Of a stretch of 64,000 nucleotides of DNA, positions 9,053 through 17,318 are shown piece after piece (position 1 is the first letter of the stretch; each line of letters starts with the position of its first letter). Made by a program: the position numbers and the translations under genes. The notes under the pieces are model-generated. The model worked only from the letters and a program-made list of their open reading frames with translations, was not told where the DNA came from and made no database searches. This stretch comes from JAAGZL01 sp050291365 (GTDB taxonomy: Bacteria > Pseudomonadota > Gammaproteobacteria > Chromatiales > Chromatiaceae). The DNA is taken from assembly GCA_050291365.1 (NCBI GenBank), contig JBNKJS010000007.1:1-64000 (forward strand). Reading direction: 5' to 3'.

Positions 9053-9262
9053 ATGATCACCAAATACAATATGGCTTCCGGTGAACTTACTTACCAGAAC
9101 AGGCAAGATAACCAGGCTGCTTCCAGTCCTAAACCCCATGAGCTTGCTGATCTGATCACCTCTCTGCAACTGATTGAGATTAAGGTACAGCCAGAATCTA
9201 AAACCATTCCGGCGGACCTGCTATCCATCTCAGTGCCTGACTTTCTGCGTCGCCAAAGCTAA
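9053..9262 (+). CDS. Small hypothetical protein, 69 residues
   Basis: A 69-residue frame with a well-placed GAGAGG ribosome binding site before ATG 9053. It has no signal peptide or membrane segment. The C-terminal half is mildly amphipathic and the frame ends with two arginines. I do not recognise a family. Its stop codon overlaps the stop of the convergent 1225-residue gene, an arrangement typical of real tail-to-tail genes. The AT-rich stretch before it has a short dyad (GTTGA/TCAAC near 9015) that could belong to its leader. Coding is likely but rests on the ribosome binding site and gene packing alone. Confidence 0.6.
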   Translation: MITKYNMASGELTYQNRQDNQAASSPKPHELADLITSLQLIEIKVQPESKTIPADLLSISVPDFLRRQS

Positions 9263-12200
9263 AGTTCGCGTACAACTCTGAACCCGGTAAAGCTGAAACG
9301 CAGGTTGGGCTTGAAGTGGCCCCGCCAGATGGGGCGCATACTATCGCTGGTTTTGTTAAATGCGCCACCACGAACCACTCGTTGCCCACATTTTATATCC
9401 ATCCAGGCTGAGCCATCCAAAGGAGCCCCGCTATAATTGGGATGGTAGCAGTCCTGTACCCACTCCCTAACATTGCCAGCCATATCATGCAGTCCAAAAT
9501 TATTGGGTGGAAAGCTAGCAACTGGAGCAGTGCTCTTTCGGTCCCACTCGCTACCACAATCGAAGCAATTTGCCCTCCCTTCTTCCACCTGATAACCCCA
9601 CCAGAATGTTGAGTCGCTTCCGCCGCGAATGGCAAATTCCCACTCCGCCTCTGTAGGAAGACGGTATTTTTTCCCGGTGCGTTCTGATAGCCATTTTGTG
9701 TAGGCCACAGCATCATCCCAGCTTACATCTATCACTGGCCGCTTACCTCGCCCCCAACCCTGATCTTCAGGAAGCCTGCGACCTGTGGCCTGAGCAAAAC
9801 GGTCATAATCATCAAAGGTAACTTCGTTTTGGCTAATGGCAAAGGCACTGACCTTAACTTCATGGGCTGGCCACGTATCGCTAGAAACCTGACTCCTGTT
9901 GCTACCCATAATAAAGCTTCCGCCCTTGAGTTTAACCATTGCCGGTCCGAATTTGATGTCACTTAACAGTGTCCAGGCAGCCTCAGGCTTCATAACTTTG
10001 GGGGCTGTCTTGGGTATTGAGTCGGCATTTTGCTTAATAGCATTAATGGAGCCTTGCATGGATGATGGTAGCTTTTGAGGAACGGCCGTACTATCCGCAA
10101 CATTGGGGACAATCTCTATTTCCGCGCTATCCTTAAACATCGAGGTTATCAACTCCCCTCGTCCTGATAAGATAACTAACGCCTCAAGCACAACAAAACA
10201 GATACCCACCCCCAGCAGCACCCATAGAAGCATTGAGCGCTTGGATGATTGGTCTGAAACCAGATGATCCACATGCAGCGTCTGGGGAGAACTGGCAAGC
10301 CTGGGATCTACATATTCGTTTGCTGTTAGGCCTTGAGCAGCCAGCTCCCTTAATTGGCTTACCGTCTCTTCACTCTGTTGCCGCTGTTCGTCCACCTGTG
10401 ACAACTTGGTCCTTTCCTCATCCAACTCCAGTTTGATTTGATCAATCTCCTTATCCCTGTCTTCCAATGCGTCATCCAGGCTCCTGCACTTCTCCTCCGC
10501 CTCCTTTAATCTATGCTCCCAATTTTCAGAGGTCTTACGTAAATCCTCCAACTCCTGACGCAACGCCTCTTCCTCGGCCTTTTCCAGCCCCTTGGAAACC
10601 ACATCCTCATACGCATCCCCAAAGATCTCTCTCTCAATCGACGTTCTGTCCTCACCAGTCAACCTGTGTGGTTTGGATGCGGCAGTTTCGCGCTCCAGAC
10701 CATCCACCTTCTGGAGGAGCCGCTCTTTCTCCTCCGAAAGAGCCTCGGCCTTTTCCCTAATCTGGTCGTACGCAAGATCTGCTTCCCTTAATGCCTCGGT
10801 GAGTGTGCTTACTTCTGACCGCAAAGTATCTGCCTCTTCCTCATCGCGCTGCCCTGTTTGAACTGAGGCTTTCTCCAGCTCTTCCTGTGAAATCTTGTAT
10901 CTATCCTGAAGCTTCTCTAGTTCATCGCGTAGCTGCTCTATCTGTTTCTCTGCGCTCTTATCCAGAAGTGCGCTTTTCGCCTCCTCTAACTCTGAGTGTA
11001 CGGCCCTATATCTATCCTGGTACTCCTCTAGTTCACCGCGTAGCTGCTCTATCTGTTGCTCTGCGCCCTTATCCGGAAGCGCGCTTTTCGCCTCCTCCAA
11101 CTCTGACTGCAGGGCCTTATATCTATCCTGGTACTCCTCTAGCTCACCGCGTAACTGCTCTATCTGTTGCTCTGCTATATTACCTGAAAGCTCGCTTTTC
11201 GCCTCCTCTAACTCTGACTGCGCAGCCTTATATCTATCCTGATACTCCTTTAGTTCACCGCGTAGCTGCTCCATCTGTTGTTCAGCTTTTTCCAGCGCTT
11301 CACTCTGCTCCTGAGCGACATCCCCCTGTCCTTTACGCAACTCTGCAATACTCTCCTCCAGAGTCGCTTTCTCAGCTATTACATCTTCCAATCGCTCCTG
11401 ATATATATCCAGCTGCTTTTTATGCTCGTCTCTCTCTGCTGCAACCTTACGCCCTGAATCATATTCGGTGTTTAGTTTTACTTCTAAGTCAGCAATACTG
11501 CTTTTGGCCTGATTCAATTTTTCCAATGCTTCTTTCATAGAGGCATTCAGCTCGCCGGACTCTTGCTGCAGCTGCTCAACCAATCTTCTATCAGTCTCCC
11601 TTCTGATTTTCAGTTCATCCAATCGTATTCGGTTCTTATCTATGATTACCTTCTGAGCCTTAATCTCTGCCTGTTGTTTAGACTCCTCCTTCTGTTGCTT
11701 TTCACGATATCTTTGGAATTTAACACCCAACTCTTTGATCCGCCTGTTCGCGACAGTCAACTTTTGTCTAAGATCTTCCAGCTCATTTGTGTCCGCTACT
11801 GGCTCCTGTTCCTCAGATACCTCTTCACCGGAATGTAGACTAATGACCTTGGCGCTAGGCTCGGCTCTTCCTGTTTCCTCCTTAATCAGCAGATCAGATG
11901 CTACATTTCTCAAACCGCCCTCAAGGACAGAAACGGAAAATCCACGGTCTGTTAAAAGATATGCGGCAGTGGAACTCTCATGACCATCGTCACAGCAGAT
12001 TACATACTCCTGGTCTGAAGCAAGATTGGGCGCCTGATAACGTAAAGTTTCCAGAGGAAAACTTACACTATGTTCCAGATGTCCTGCCTCGTAAGAAGAT
12101 GGTGGTCTCACATCCAGCCAGACAGCACCTTTGTTCACCAGCAGGTCGGCTTCCCCAAAACTTACCCCTTTAGCTAAAGGACGTTTAACAAATTCGATAA

Positions 12201-12936
12201 AATCCTCTTTTGCCAGCCGTAACAAAATTCCCTTTGTCAGCATGGTTACTGTGCTGTTACGCGGACTATCAGACAACAGGGCCTCTTCACCAAAGCTGTC
12301 TCCCGGCCCCAGCTTAGCCAAATCTGTTGCTTTTCTTTTGCCCTCTTCCAAACGTGAAACTGCACATCTTCCCTGGTGAATCAAATAGAAGAAATCTCCC
12401 TCACCCCCCTGTTCGACAACTTTCTGACCGCGTTTAACCTCAACCTCTTCCATGCGCATAATCACACCCTGAATATTGGATGGAGGAATTTGCTGGAATA
12501 CCTTGGATTGAAGAAGCTGATCCATCCAGTCTTCACTGATGCTCGAATTAAGGTCTGCCACCTTGTAATCGTCATCCTTATTTCGGACCAATAGCTCGCT
12601 TAGTTTTCGATTATCGACAAGCACATACTCAACAACTCCAATAGCCCGAGCTGAGTTTTTTCTTGGAATTTGATGCCCCAAAGGAAAACGAGCCGTTTCA
12701 CTTCCGGCTGCCACCCTATCCACTTCCTTCATATTCTCCAGTAGTGCCACCCTGCCGGAAAGCAGATAGACATTGTGGTAATCGGTATCTCCTTGACGGA
12801 ACAAATAGCTGCCAGACCGATCCTGCTTAAAGGCTGCAGTCTTCAGAAGCTGCTCAAGATCCTCCTCGGGAAGCAGGTTCAACGGGATCAGCTTTTTCAA
12901 TGTTTCTAGACTGTTTTGTTTAGGTACCACGGCCAT
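9259..12936 (-). CDS. Multidomain membrane protein: cNMP-binding, rhodanese, coiled coil, FGE-sulfatase-like
   Basis: A 1225-residue chimera. Residues ~15-120 and ~138-250 are two cyclic-nucleotide-binding-like folds; the second keeps FGEEALL and PRNSTV from the phosphate-binding cassette. Residues ~255-345 are a rhodanese domain whose active-site loop CDDGHES has Cys315, with Glu where Arg is usual. Residues ~385-890 are a long coiled coil, including four 37-residue repeats. A single transmembrane helix lies at ~902-925. The C-terminal ~230 residues are FGE-sulfatase-like (RLPTEAEWEFA, GNVREW, RVVRGGAF). The formylglycine-forming cysteines are not seen in RVVRGGAFNKTSDSMRP, so a true FGE activity is unlikely. 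The topology suggests a cytoplasmic sensor and coil with a periplasmic C-terminal lectin-like or binding domain. It starts at ATG 12936 after GGAAGG. Function unknown. Confidence 0.88.
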   Translation of the reverse strand: MAVVPKQNSLETLKKLIPLNLLPEEDLEQLLKTAAFKQDRSGSYLFRQGDTDYHNVYLLSGRVALLENMKEVDRVAAGSETARFPLGHQIPRKNSARAIGVVEYVLVDNRKLSELLVRNKDDDYKVADLNSSISEDWMDQLLQSKVFQQIPPSNIQGVIMRMEEVEVKRGQKVVEQGGEGDFFYLIHQGRCAVSRLEEGKRKATDLAKLGPGDSFGEEALLSDSPRNSTVTMLTKGILLRLAKEDFIEFVKRPLAKGVSFGEADLLVNKGAVWLDVRPPSSYEAGHLEHSVSFPLETLRYQAPNLASDQEYVICCDDGHESSTAAYLLTDRGFSVSVLEGGLRNVASDLLIKEETGRAEPSAKVISLHSGEEVSEEQEPVADTNELEDLRQKLTVANRRIKELGVKFQRYREKQQKEESKQQAEIKAQKVIIDKNRIRLDELKIRRETDRRLVEQLQQESGELNASMKEALEKLNQAKSSIADLEVKLNTEYDSGRKVAAERDEHKKQLDIYQERLEDVIAEKATLEESIAELRKGQGDVAQEQSEALEKAEQQMEQLRGELKEYQDRYKAAQSELEEAKSELSGNIAEQQIEQLRGELEEYQDRYKALQSELEEAKSALPDKGAEQQIEQLRGELEEYQDRYRAVHSELEEAKSALLDKSAEKQIEQLRDELEKLQDRYKISQEELEKASVQTGQRDEEEADTLRSEVSTLTEALREADLAYDQIREKAEALSEEKERLLQKVDGLERETAASKPHRLTGEDRTSIEREIFGDAYEDVVSKGLEKAEEEALRQELEDLRKTSENWEHRLKEAEEKCRSLDDALEDRDKEIDQIKLELDEERTKLSQVDEQRQQSEETVSQLRELAAQGLTANEYVDPRLASSPQTLHVDHLVSDQSSKRSMLLWVLLGVGICFVVLEALVILSGRGELITSMFKDSAEIEIVPNVADSTAVPQKLPSSMQGSINAIKQNADSIPKTAPKVMKPEAAWTLLSDIKFGPAMVKLKGGSFIMGSNRSQVSSDTWPAHEVKVSAFAISQNEVTFDDYDRFAQATGRRLPEDQGWGRGKRPVIDVSWDDAVAYTKWLSERTGKKYRLPTEAEWEFAIRGGSDSTFWWGYQVEEGRANCFDCGSEWDRKSTAPVASFPPNNFGLHDMAGNVREWVQDCYHPNYSGAPLDGSAWMDIKCGQRVVRGGAFNKTSDSMRPIWRGHFKPNLRFSFTGFRVVREL
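10837..11280 (-). repeat. Four tandem 111-bp coding repeats
   Basis: Four in-frame copies of a 111-bp unit at 11170-11280, 11059-11169, 10948-11058 and 10837-10947 encode residues 553-589, 590-626, 627-663 and 664-700 of the 1225-residue protein. The shared core is IEQLRGELEEYQDRY followed by SELEEAKS. Copies 1-3 are very close; copy 4 is more diverged. Thirty-seven residues is near five heptads plus two, so each unit extends a coiled coil. Length change by slippage or recombination between copies is plausible. Confidence 0.92.
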
Positions 12937-13182
12937 GCAATTTCCTTCCAGATCCTGAACCTTTATTTAACATAATAGACCTTACCTCAGGGCAGCAAGG
13001 AGTTCAGACCACTCTTTCAACCGGAAAACTCACCAAGCAACCATGAAGATGCGGCGGTTATTAGCTTAATTAATAGCGCATATGTAACTATAGCCCTATT
13101 TTCCAAAGAAATAATTGAAAAGGTTCACACTAGTTCGGCATCTCCCTTGTGTTAAAGTTGCAAAAACAGACTGAACCGCTTT

Positions 13183-14742
13183 ATGGATAACACTCTCGGA
13201 ATTGTTGCCGCAGGACATCAGGCCACCGCCGAAGCTGCCACTACAATATTGGCAGAGGGCGGCAATGCCTTTGATGCCTGTCTGGCCGCCCTTTTTGCCA
13301 GCTGTGTTGCTGAGCCAGTACTCTCCTCACTGGGGGGAGGGGGGTTTCTGCTGGCGCATTCGGATAACCAACACCCTCTCCTTTATGATTTTTTTGCCCA
13401 CACCCCTTCCAGGAAACCAGCTGCACAGAAACAAGATTTCTACCCCATAATCGCCGATTTTGGTACTGCCCAGCAAGAGTTCCACATTGGCATGGGATCT
13501 ATCGCGGTGCCGGGAGTGGTGCGAGGCATATTTACCATACACAGAGAATTATGCACCCTGCCCCTGAAAGTTATTGCCGAGCCTGCAATCAAGCTTGCAC
13601 GGGATGGCGTAAGGATAAACAGCTTCCAGCACTATATCTCTACCATTGTTGCTCCTATCATCGAATCCAGCCCCCAGGCACTGAATATCCATGAATGCAG
13701 CAATCTACCTGGCGAGATTGCGCCTGAGGGAGAGGTCGTGCGGCACCAGGCCCTGGCAGATCTTATTTCATCACTGATACTAGAGGGAGATGACCTGTTC
13801 TATCGTGGTGAACTGGCACAAAACCTGGCACGAGAATGCAAAGATCACGGCGGGGCAATTGGTCTGGATGACCTTGCCGGGTATAGCGTCCAAAAACGAA
13901 CACCCCTTACACTAAACTATCAAGGCGCTGTATTACATACCAATCCAGCACCTTCGATAGGTGGAACATTGATCGCTTTCACTCTATCTCTTCTGGAAAA
14001 GGAAGGACTAGGCGATAGGCTACACCACTGCGCTACGCACCTGACAAATCTGGCCCATGCCATGCAAATTACTCAGCAGCTACGCCACAACTACAATATA
14101 GATTCTTCTCTAGATACTGCTGTTAGCCATCGAATCCTGTCTGATGAATTTATCCAGTCATACCGAGATACCCTGCGTAAACACACCAGCTTTTCCAGAG
14201 GCACAACCCAAATCAGCATTGCCGATTACAAAGGCAATTTAGCCAGCATGACCCTATCCAACGGCGAGGGCTCAGGATATGTTTTACCGGGCACAGGTAT
14301 AATGCTAAACAACATGCTGGGCGAGGAGGACCTCAATCCATTTGGCTTCCATCAATGGCCTGAGAATAGCCGTATTGCCTCTATGATGGCCCCAACCATG
14401 GCGCTAATGCCAAATGGTGATCGGATCGCCACCGGCTCTGGCGGATCAAACAGAATCCGTAGCGCCATATTGCAAGTTCTGATAAATCTAATCGACTTTG
14501 ACAAAAGTGTGGCAGAGGCGGTAGAGGATGCCAGAATCCATTTTGAAAGTGGCCTGCTCAACCTTGAGGGAGACATTCCAGAGGAAACAGTCGCATCCCT
14601 CACCCAGGACTTCCCTAAGTTTCATCTATGGCCTGGCAAGAATCTCTTTTTTGGTGGTGCACATACGGTAGCACAAGGAGATGACGGCAGACTTCATGGC
14701 AAAGGCGACAGTCGCCGTGGCGGAGTCTGCATCAGGGCCTAA
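13183..14742 (+). CDS. Gamma-glutamyltransferase family protein
   Basis: A 519-residue Ntn-hydrolase homologous to gamma-glutamyltranspeptidase, which cleaves and transfers gamma-glutamyl groups from glutathione after self-processing into two chains. The processing site is visible as Gly-Thr-Thr-Gln-Ile-Ser, with the candidate nucleophile Thr341; the family usually has Thr-Thr-His. The N-terminal Gly-Gly-Asn-Ala-Phe-Asp-Ala and late Gly-Ser-Gly-Gly-Ser segments are also present. No signal peptide is seen, so unlike classical periplasmic Ggt it appears cytoplasmic. It is shorter than E. coli Ggt (580). Substrate is uncertain; a cytoplasmic gamma-glutamyl hydrolase is an alternative. Confidence 0.82.
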   Translation: MDNTLGIVAAGHQATAEAATTILAEGGNAFDACLAALFASCVAEPVLSSLGGGGFLLAHSDNQHPLLYDFFAHTPSRKPAAQKQDFYPIIADFGTAQQEFHIGMGSIAVPGVVRGIFTIHRELCTLPLKVIAEPAIKLARDGVRINSFQHYISTIVAPIIESSPQALNIHECSNLPGEIAPEGEVVRHQALADLISSLILEGDDLFYRGELAQNLARECKDHGGAIGLDDLAGYSVQKRTPLTLNYQGAVLHTNPAPSIGGTLIAFTLSLLEKEGLGDRLHHCATHLTNLAHAMQITQQLRHNYNIDSSLDTAVSHRILSDEFIQSYRDTLRKHTSFSRGTTQISIADYKGNLASMTLSNGEGSGYVLPGTGIMLNNMLGEEDLNPFGFHQWPENSRIASMMAPTMALMPNGDRIATGSGGSNRIRSAILQVLINLIDFDKSVAEAVEDARIHFESGLLNLEGDIPEETVASLTQDFPKFHLWPGKNLFFGGAHTVAQGDDGRLHGKGDSRRGGVCIRA

Positions 14743-15276
14743 TCAATACTGTCTCAACAATAGGTGATTTCCTCTTTGCACCAACTCAAGTTGTTTAAGG
14801 AAGCTCATGCCCAACAACACCTCATCATCTGGAAGGCCAGGCAAAATTGATGCTCTAACGTTGTGTAATCGTATATCCCCAATGCTCACCTCAGACAATA
14901 TGGTCTGCCTGGCAGTAACAACGCCATTTGCCGTCTGGCTGGTAATATACGCACCTTTTTTAAGCCCAAGAGCAGCTGCCAGCTCATCTGAAACCGCTAC
15001 GTCTGTAGCGCCAGTATCCAATAGAAAAATTACCCTCCTGCCATTGATAAACCCGCTGGCCACATAGTGTCCTGCCCTGTTCCGCCTTAGAACTACCTCC
15101 TTCACTGAACCTGTGGTGTATGTCTCAGGGGTGGTATTGGGATTATTTGTACGCTCCAGATAGATGCTAAAAAAGAAGGTAAGGATGGTCAGCAGCCCCA
15201 CCCAAGCGCCTATAATCATTCCTTTTCCAATGCGCCTCTGGCCAATATGATCTGGCTTATTTCCTGAAATACTCAC
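14743..15276 (-). CDS. Membrane-anchored retropepsin-like aspartic protease
   Basis: A 177-residue clan AA aspartic protease of the single-domain, TIGR02281-like type. It has a short cytoplasmic N-terminus, one transmembrane helix (~residues 20-41) and a protease domain with the catalytic signature LLDTGATDVAVS near residues 81-92 and a second Gly-containing motif (LLGMSFL) near the end. It should act as a dimer on the periplasmic face. The start appears to be GTG at 15274-15276 with a weak ribosome binding site; homologues also carry a short stretch before the helix. It is convergent with the Ggt-like gene, stop to stop with no gap, and 34 bases downstream of the next gene on its strand. Confidence 0.85.
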   Translation of the reverse strand: MSISGNKPDHIGQRRIGKGMIIGAWVGLLTILTFFFSIYLERTNNPNTTPETYTTGSVKEVVLRRNRAGHYVASGFINGRRVIFLLDTGATDVAVSDELAAALGLKKGAYITSQTANGVVTARQTILSEVSIGDIRLHNVRASILPGLPDDEVLLGMSFLKQLELVQRGNHLLLRQY

Positions 15277-15310
15277 TATTTTACTGTTGAGACCCTGGTT
15301 AATGACAGCG

Positions 15311-17167
15311 CTACAGATCTTCCCATATGCTATTGAATAGATCTTCCTGTTTCGACCCCTTCCTTGTGTCCGCTCCCTGGGTCTTCTTTAAGCTCGAATC
15401 AAAATCCACCTTAAAACGCATAAAGGCGTCCGTGCATTCAATAGTCTGCCCAGGAACAACCGACACCTGCCCGTCGACGCTGGTCAATAACAGTTTATCC
15501 TTTTCTCCATAAAGGAATGGCTTGGTAATTAGAGTTCCAGCCTTGCCATTTCTCTTTTGTAGAAATCCAAGCATATTTTCTGCCGCTAAGTCAGCTACGT
15601 GGTGACACTCAAGCTTGACGGACTCGATTTTACCTTCAAACAGTTCAACGCCAAAACCCATAAGACCACTATTTTGAACGCGCATCCAGCGAATAACGCC
15701 TAAGCCCCATGAGCTATCAAAATCCTGATGATCTCTGGAGTTGACCCCGATTATCTCTCCCACATGAGCCTGATATTCGCCTTCACCAGACCAGGTCAGA
15801 TAGTACCCTCTTCTGCTCTGATTCACGCAGGCACACTTTTCGCTGCTTGGCCCATCATCAACCGCAGCATTGTAAAACTCTATCTCGACCTCGCTCTGTG
15901 CTGCTCGGCCTGCCTCTTCCTGCTCCTGGGTATACTCTGATTCTGCGACTATTGCTGCAATAAGCTCAGGATCTGCATCAATTACAAACTCATCCCGTTC
16001 AACTGCATGGACCGTACGATCATGGCTATTTTCTTCTTGAGAACCAGATTCAGCGTCAGTGGACGACTCTAGACCTTCCCCTACTTCCTGTTGTAGCTTC
16101 CAGCCCCCGAACAGCCAATGGAGTGACTCCAGGCCACTAGTAACCTCAATGGCGCCATGTCCATCAGTGCGCTCTTCTCTAAGCACTGTATCTGGCGACC
16201 ATTTTTTACGCAGCCTTGAGTACAAGGTTGCCGTGACTAATTCTACTGGGCGTAGCTTGCTTTCCGACTTGCCCCTTATTTCCCCTAGTTTCTTTTCCAA
16301 AAGCTGATCTAATTTATCGACTAGCAGAAGCCAGCCAATCTTAGTCGTCTTAATATCCACATCATTGACCACATATGGAGGAGCATCTTTCGTTGCATCT
16401 ACTATAAACATAGAGTTGGGTGATACAGCATGATCTATAGGCACGAGGGACACCTCAGGCAACCAGTCGATCAGTATCTCATTCACCCTCTTTATCTCTC
16501 CTCTGAGCATGCTGCTAGGGTCAGCTAACGCAAGCAGGAGAATACGTTTATAGATGTCAGTAACACTCAAATGTCCAAAAATATCATCAGCATCACTATC
16601 TGAATCATTAGATCGCAAATCATTTATTACTGCGTAGTGATAGACCCCATGTATCTCTCGCCATACAAATTTTGGGCTTGCCCTGTATATCGAATACTCG
16701 TGCAACAAAATCTCACCGAGAAAATAGAGTGTACGTCGTACCGATTCTGACCTGGTACGTTTATGCAGGAAATGGCCGGTAAAAGAGTCGTCATGAAATT
16801 GTGACATTACCGTTTTATAGGCCACAACAACGCCCATTAGCAGCTCTAGGTGCAATCTTGCAATTAATCTATTCTCCTTTGACAGAGGAATAGGCTTGGT
16901 GGAAAAATGCGCCCGCAACTTCTCCAGCACAAAACTCAATGCCGGCAGCATCAGCTGAATTGCCTCAAATCGTTCCACAGGAGACATATCTAGGAGATTA
17001 AGCCTTTTTATTTCATGATGCAGAGAACGTGCTGTCTTGCTTACATTCCCAACTGGGAGATCGGAAATCCACTGCTTGAATTCCTTGTGATCATACTCAT
17101 CCTCAAGATCTCCGGGGGATAACATCTTAGGAAGTATAAAGGGGTTTGTTGTTTTTACTGTTGTCAT
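15311..17167 (-). CDS. Conserved protein with PilZ-like C-terminus, tandem paralogue 1
   Basis: A 618-residue soluble protein. Residues ~25-240 are helical and carry a family pattern (Arg-Leu-Asn-Leu-Leu-Asp, Met-Ser-Pro-Val-Glu-Arg-Phe) seen in an uncharacterised gammaproteobacterial family. The middle is a linker with an acidic stretch. Residues ~465-560 look like a beta-barrel with Asn-Gln-Ser-Arg-Arg-Gly-Tyr, a likeness to the DxSxxG part of PilZ domains, then Val-Gly-Glu-Ile-Ile-Gly-Val and Val-Ile-Arg-Trp-Met. A clear RxxxR c-di-GMP motif is not seen. The gene at 17319-19049 is a paralogue along its whole length. A c-di-GMP link is suggested by the GGDEF/EAL neighbour, but is inference. 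Confidence 0.75.
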   Translation of the reverse strand: MTTVKTTNPFILPKMLSPGDLEDEYDHKEFKQWISDLPVGNVSKTARSLHHEIKRLNLLDMSPVERFEAIQLMLPALSFVLEKLRAHFSTKPIPLSKENRLIARLHLELLMGVVVAYKTVMSQFHDDSFTGHFLHKRTRSESVRRTLYFLGEILLHEYSIYRASPKFVWREIHGVYHYAVINDLRSNDSDSDADDIFGHLSVTDIYKRILLLALADPSSMLRGEIKRVNEILIDWLPEVSLVPIDHAVSPNSMFIVDATKDAPPYVVNDVDIKTTKIGWLLLVDKLDQLLEKKLGEIRGKSESKLRPVELVTATLYSRLRKKWSPDTVLREERTDGHGAIEVTSGLESLHWLFGGWKLQQEVGEGLESSTDAESGSQEENSHDRTVHAVERDEFVIDADPELIAAIVAESEYTQEQEEAGRAAQSEVEIEFYNAAVDDGPSSEKCACVNQSRRGYYLTWSGEGEYQAHVGEIIGVNSRDHQDFDSSWGLGVIRWMRVQNSGLMGFGVELFEGKIESVKLECHHVADLAAENMLGFLQKRNGKAGTLITKPFLYGEKDKLLLTSVDGQVSVVPGQTIECTDAFMRFKVDFDSSLKKTQGADTRKGSKQEDLFNSIWEDL

Positions 17168-17258
17168 TCAGTATCTCCAGACACACTTCATGACCTATCC
17201 GATCATGCACAAGTAACATCCCAGCTATACAGGAATTTATTTGTTAACTAAAGTATAA

Positions 17259-17280
17259 ACCCAATTTCTAGAGATTGGGT
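17259..17280 (-). terminator. Hairpin between the two paralogues
   Basis: Inverted repeat ACCCAAT (17259-17265) and ATTGGGT (17274-17280) with an 8-base loop centred on TCTAGA, 39 bases after the stop of the upstream paralogue. Read on the minus strand it is followed by a T-rich stretch, so it may attenuate or end transcription between the two genes. The U-tract is not clean. Confidence 0.4.
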
Positions 17281-17318
17281 AAAATCAAGAAGTGTGACTA
17301 TCTATCGTTAGAAAACAG

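Noticed and set aside
9259..9950. True formylglycine-generating enzyme at the C-terminus of the 1225-residue protein
   Set aside because: The segment after RVVRGGAF lacks the active-site cysteines; only the fold is claimed.
10837..11280. Possible CRISPR-like or minisatellite array
   Set aside because: The unit is exactly 111 bp, in frame, without spacers, and extends a coiled coil. It is a coding repeat.
10803..11540. Plus-strand open frame of 245 codons opposite the coiled coil
   Set aside because: It lies wholly inside the real minus-strand gene, and its repeats simply mirror the 111-bp coding repeat. It has no ribosome binding site or homology.
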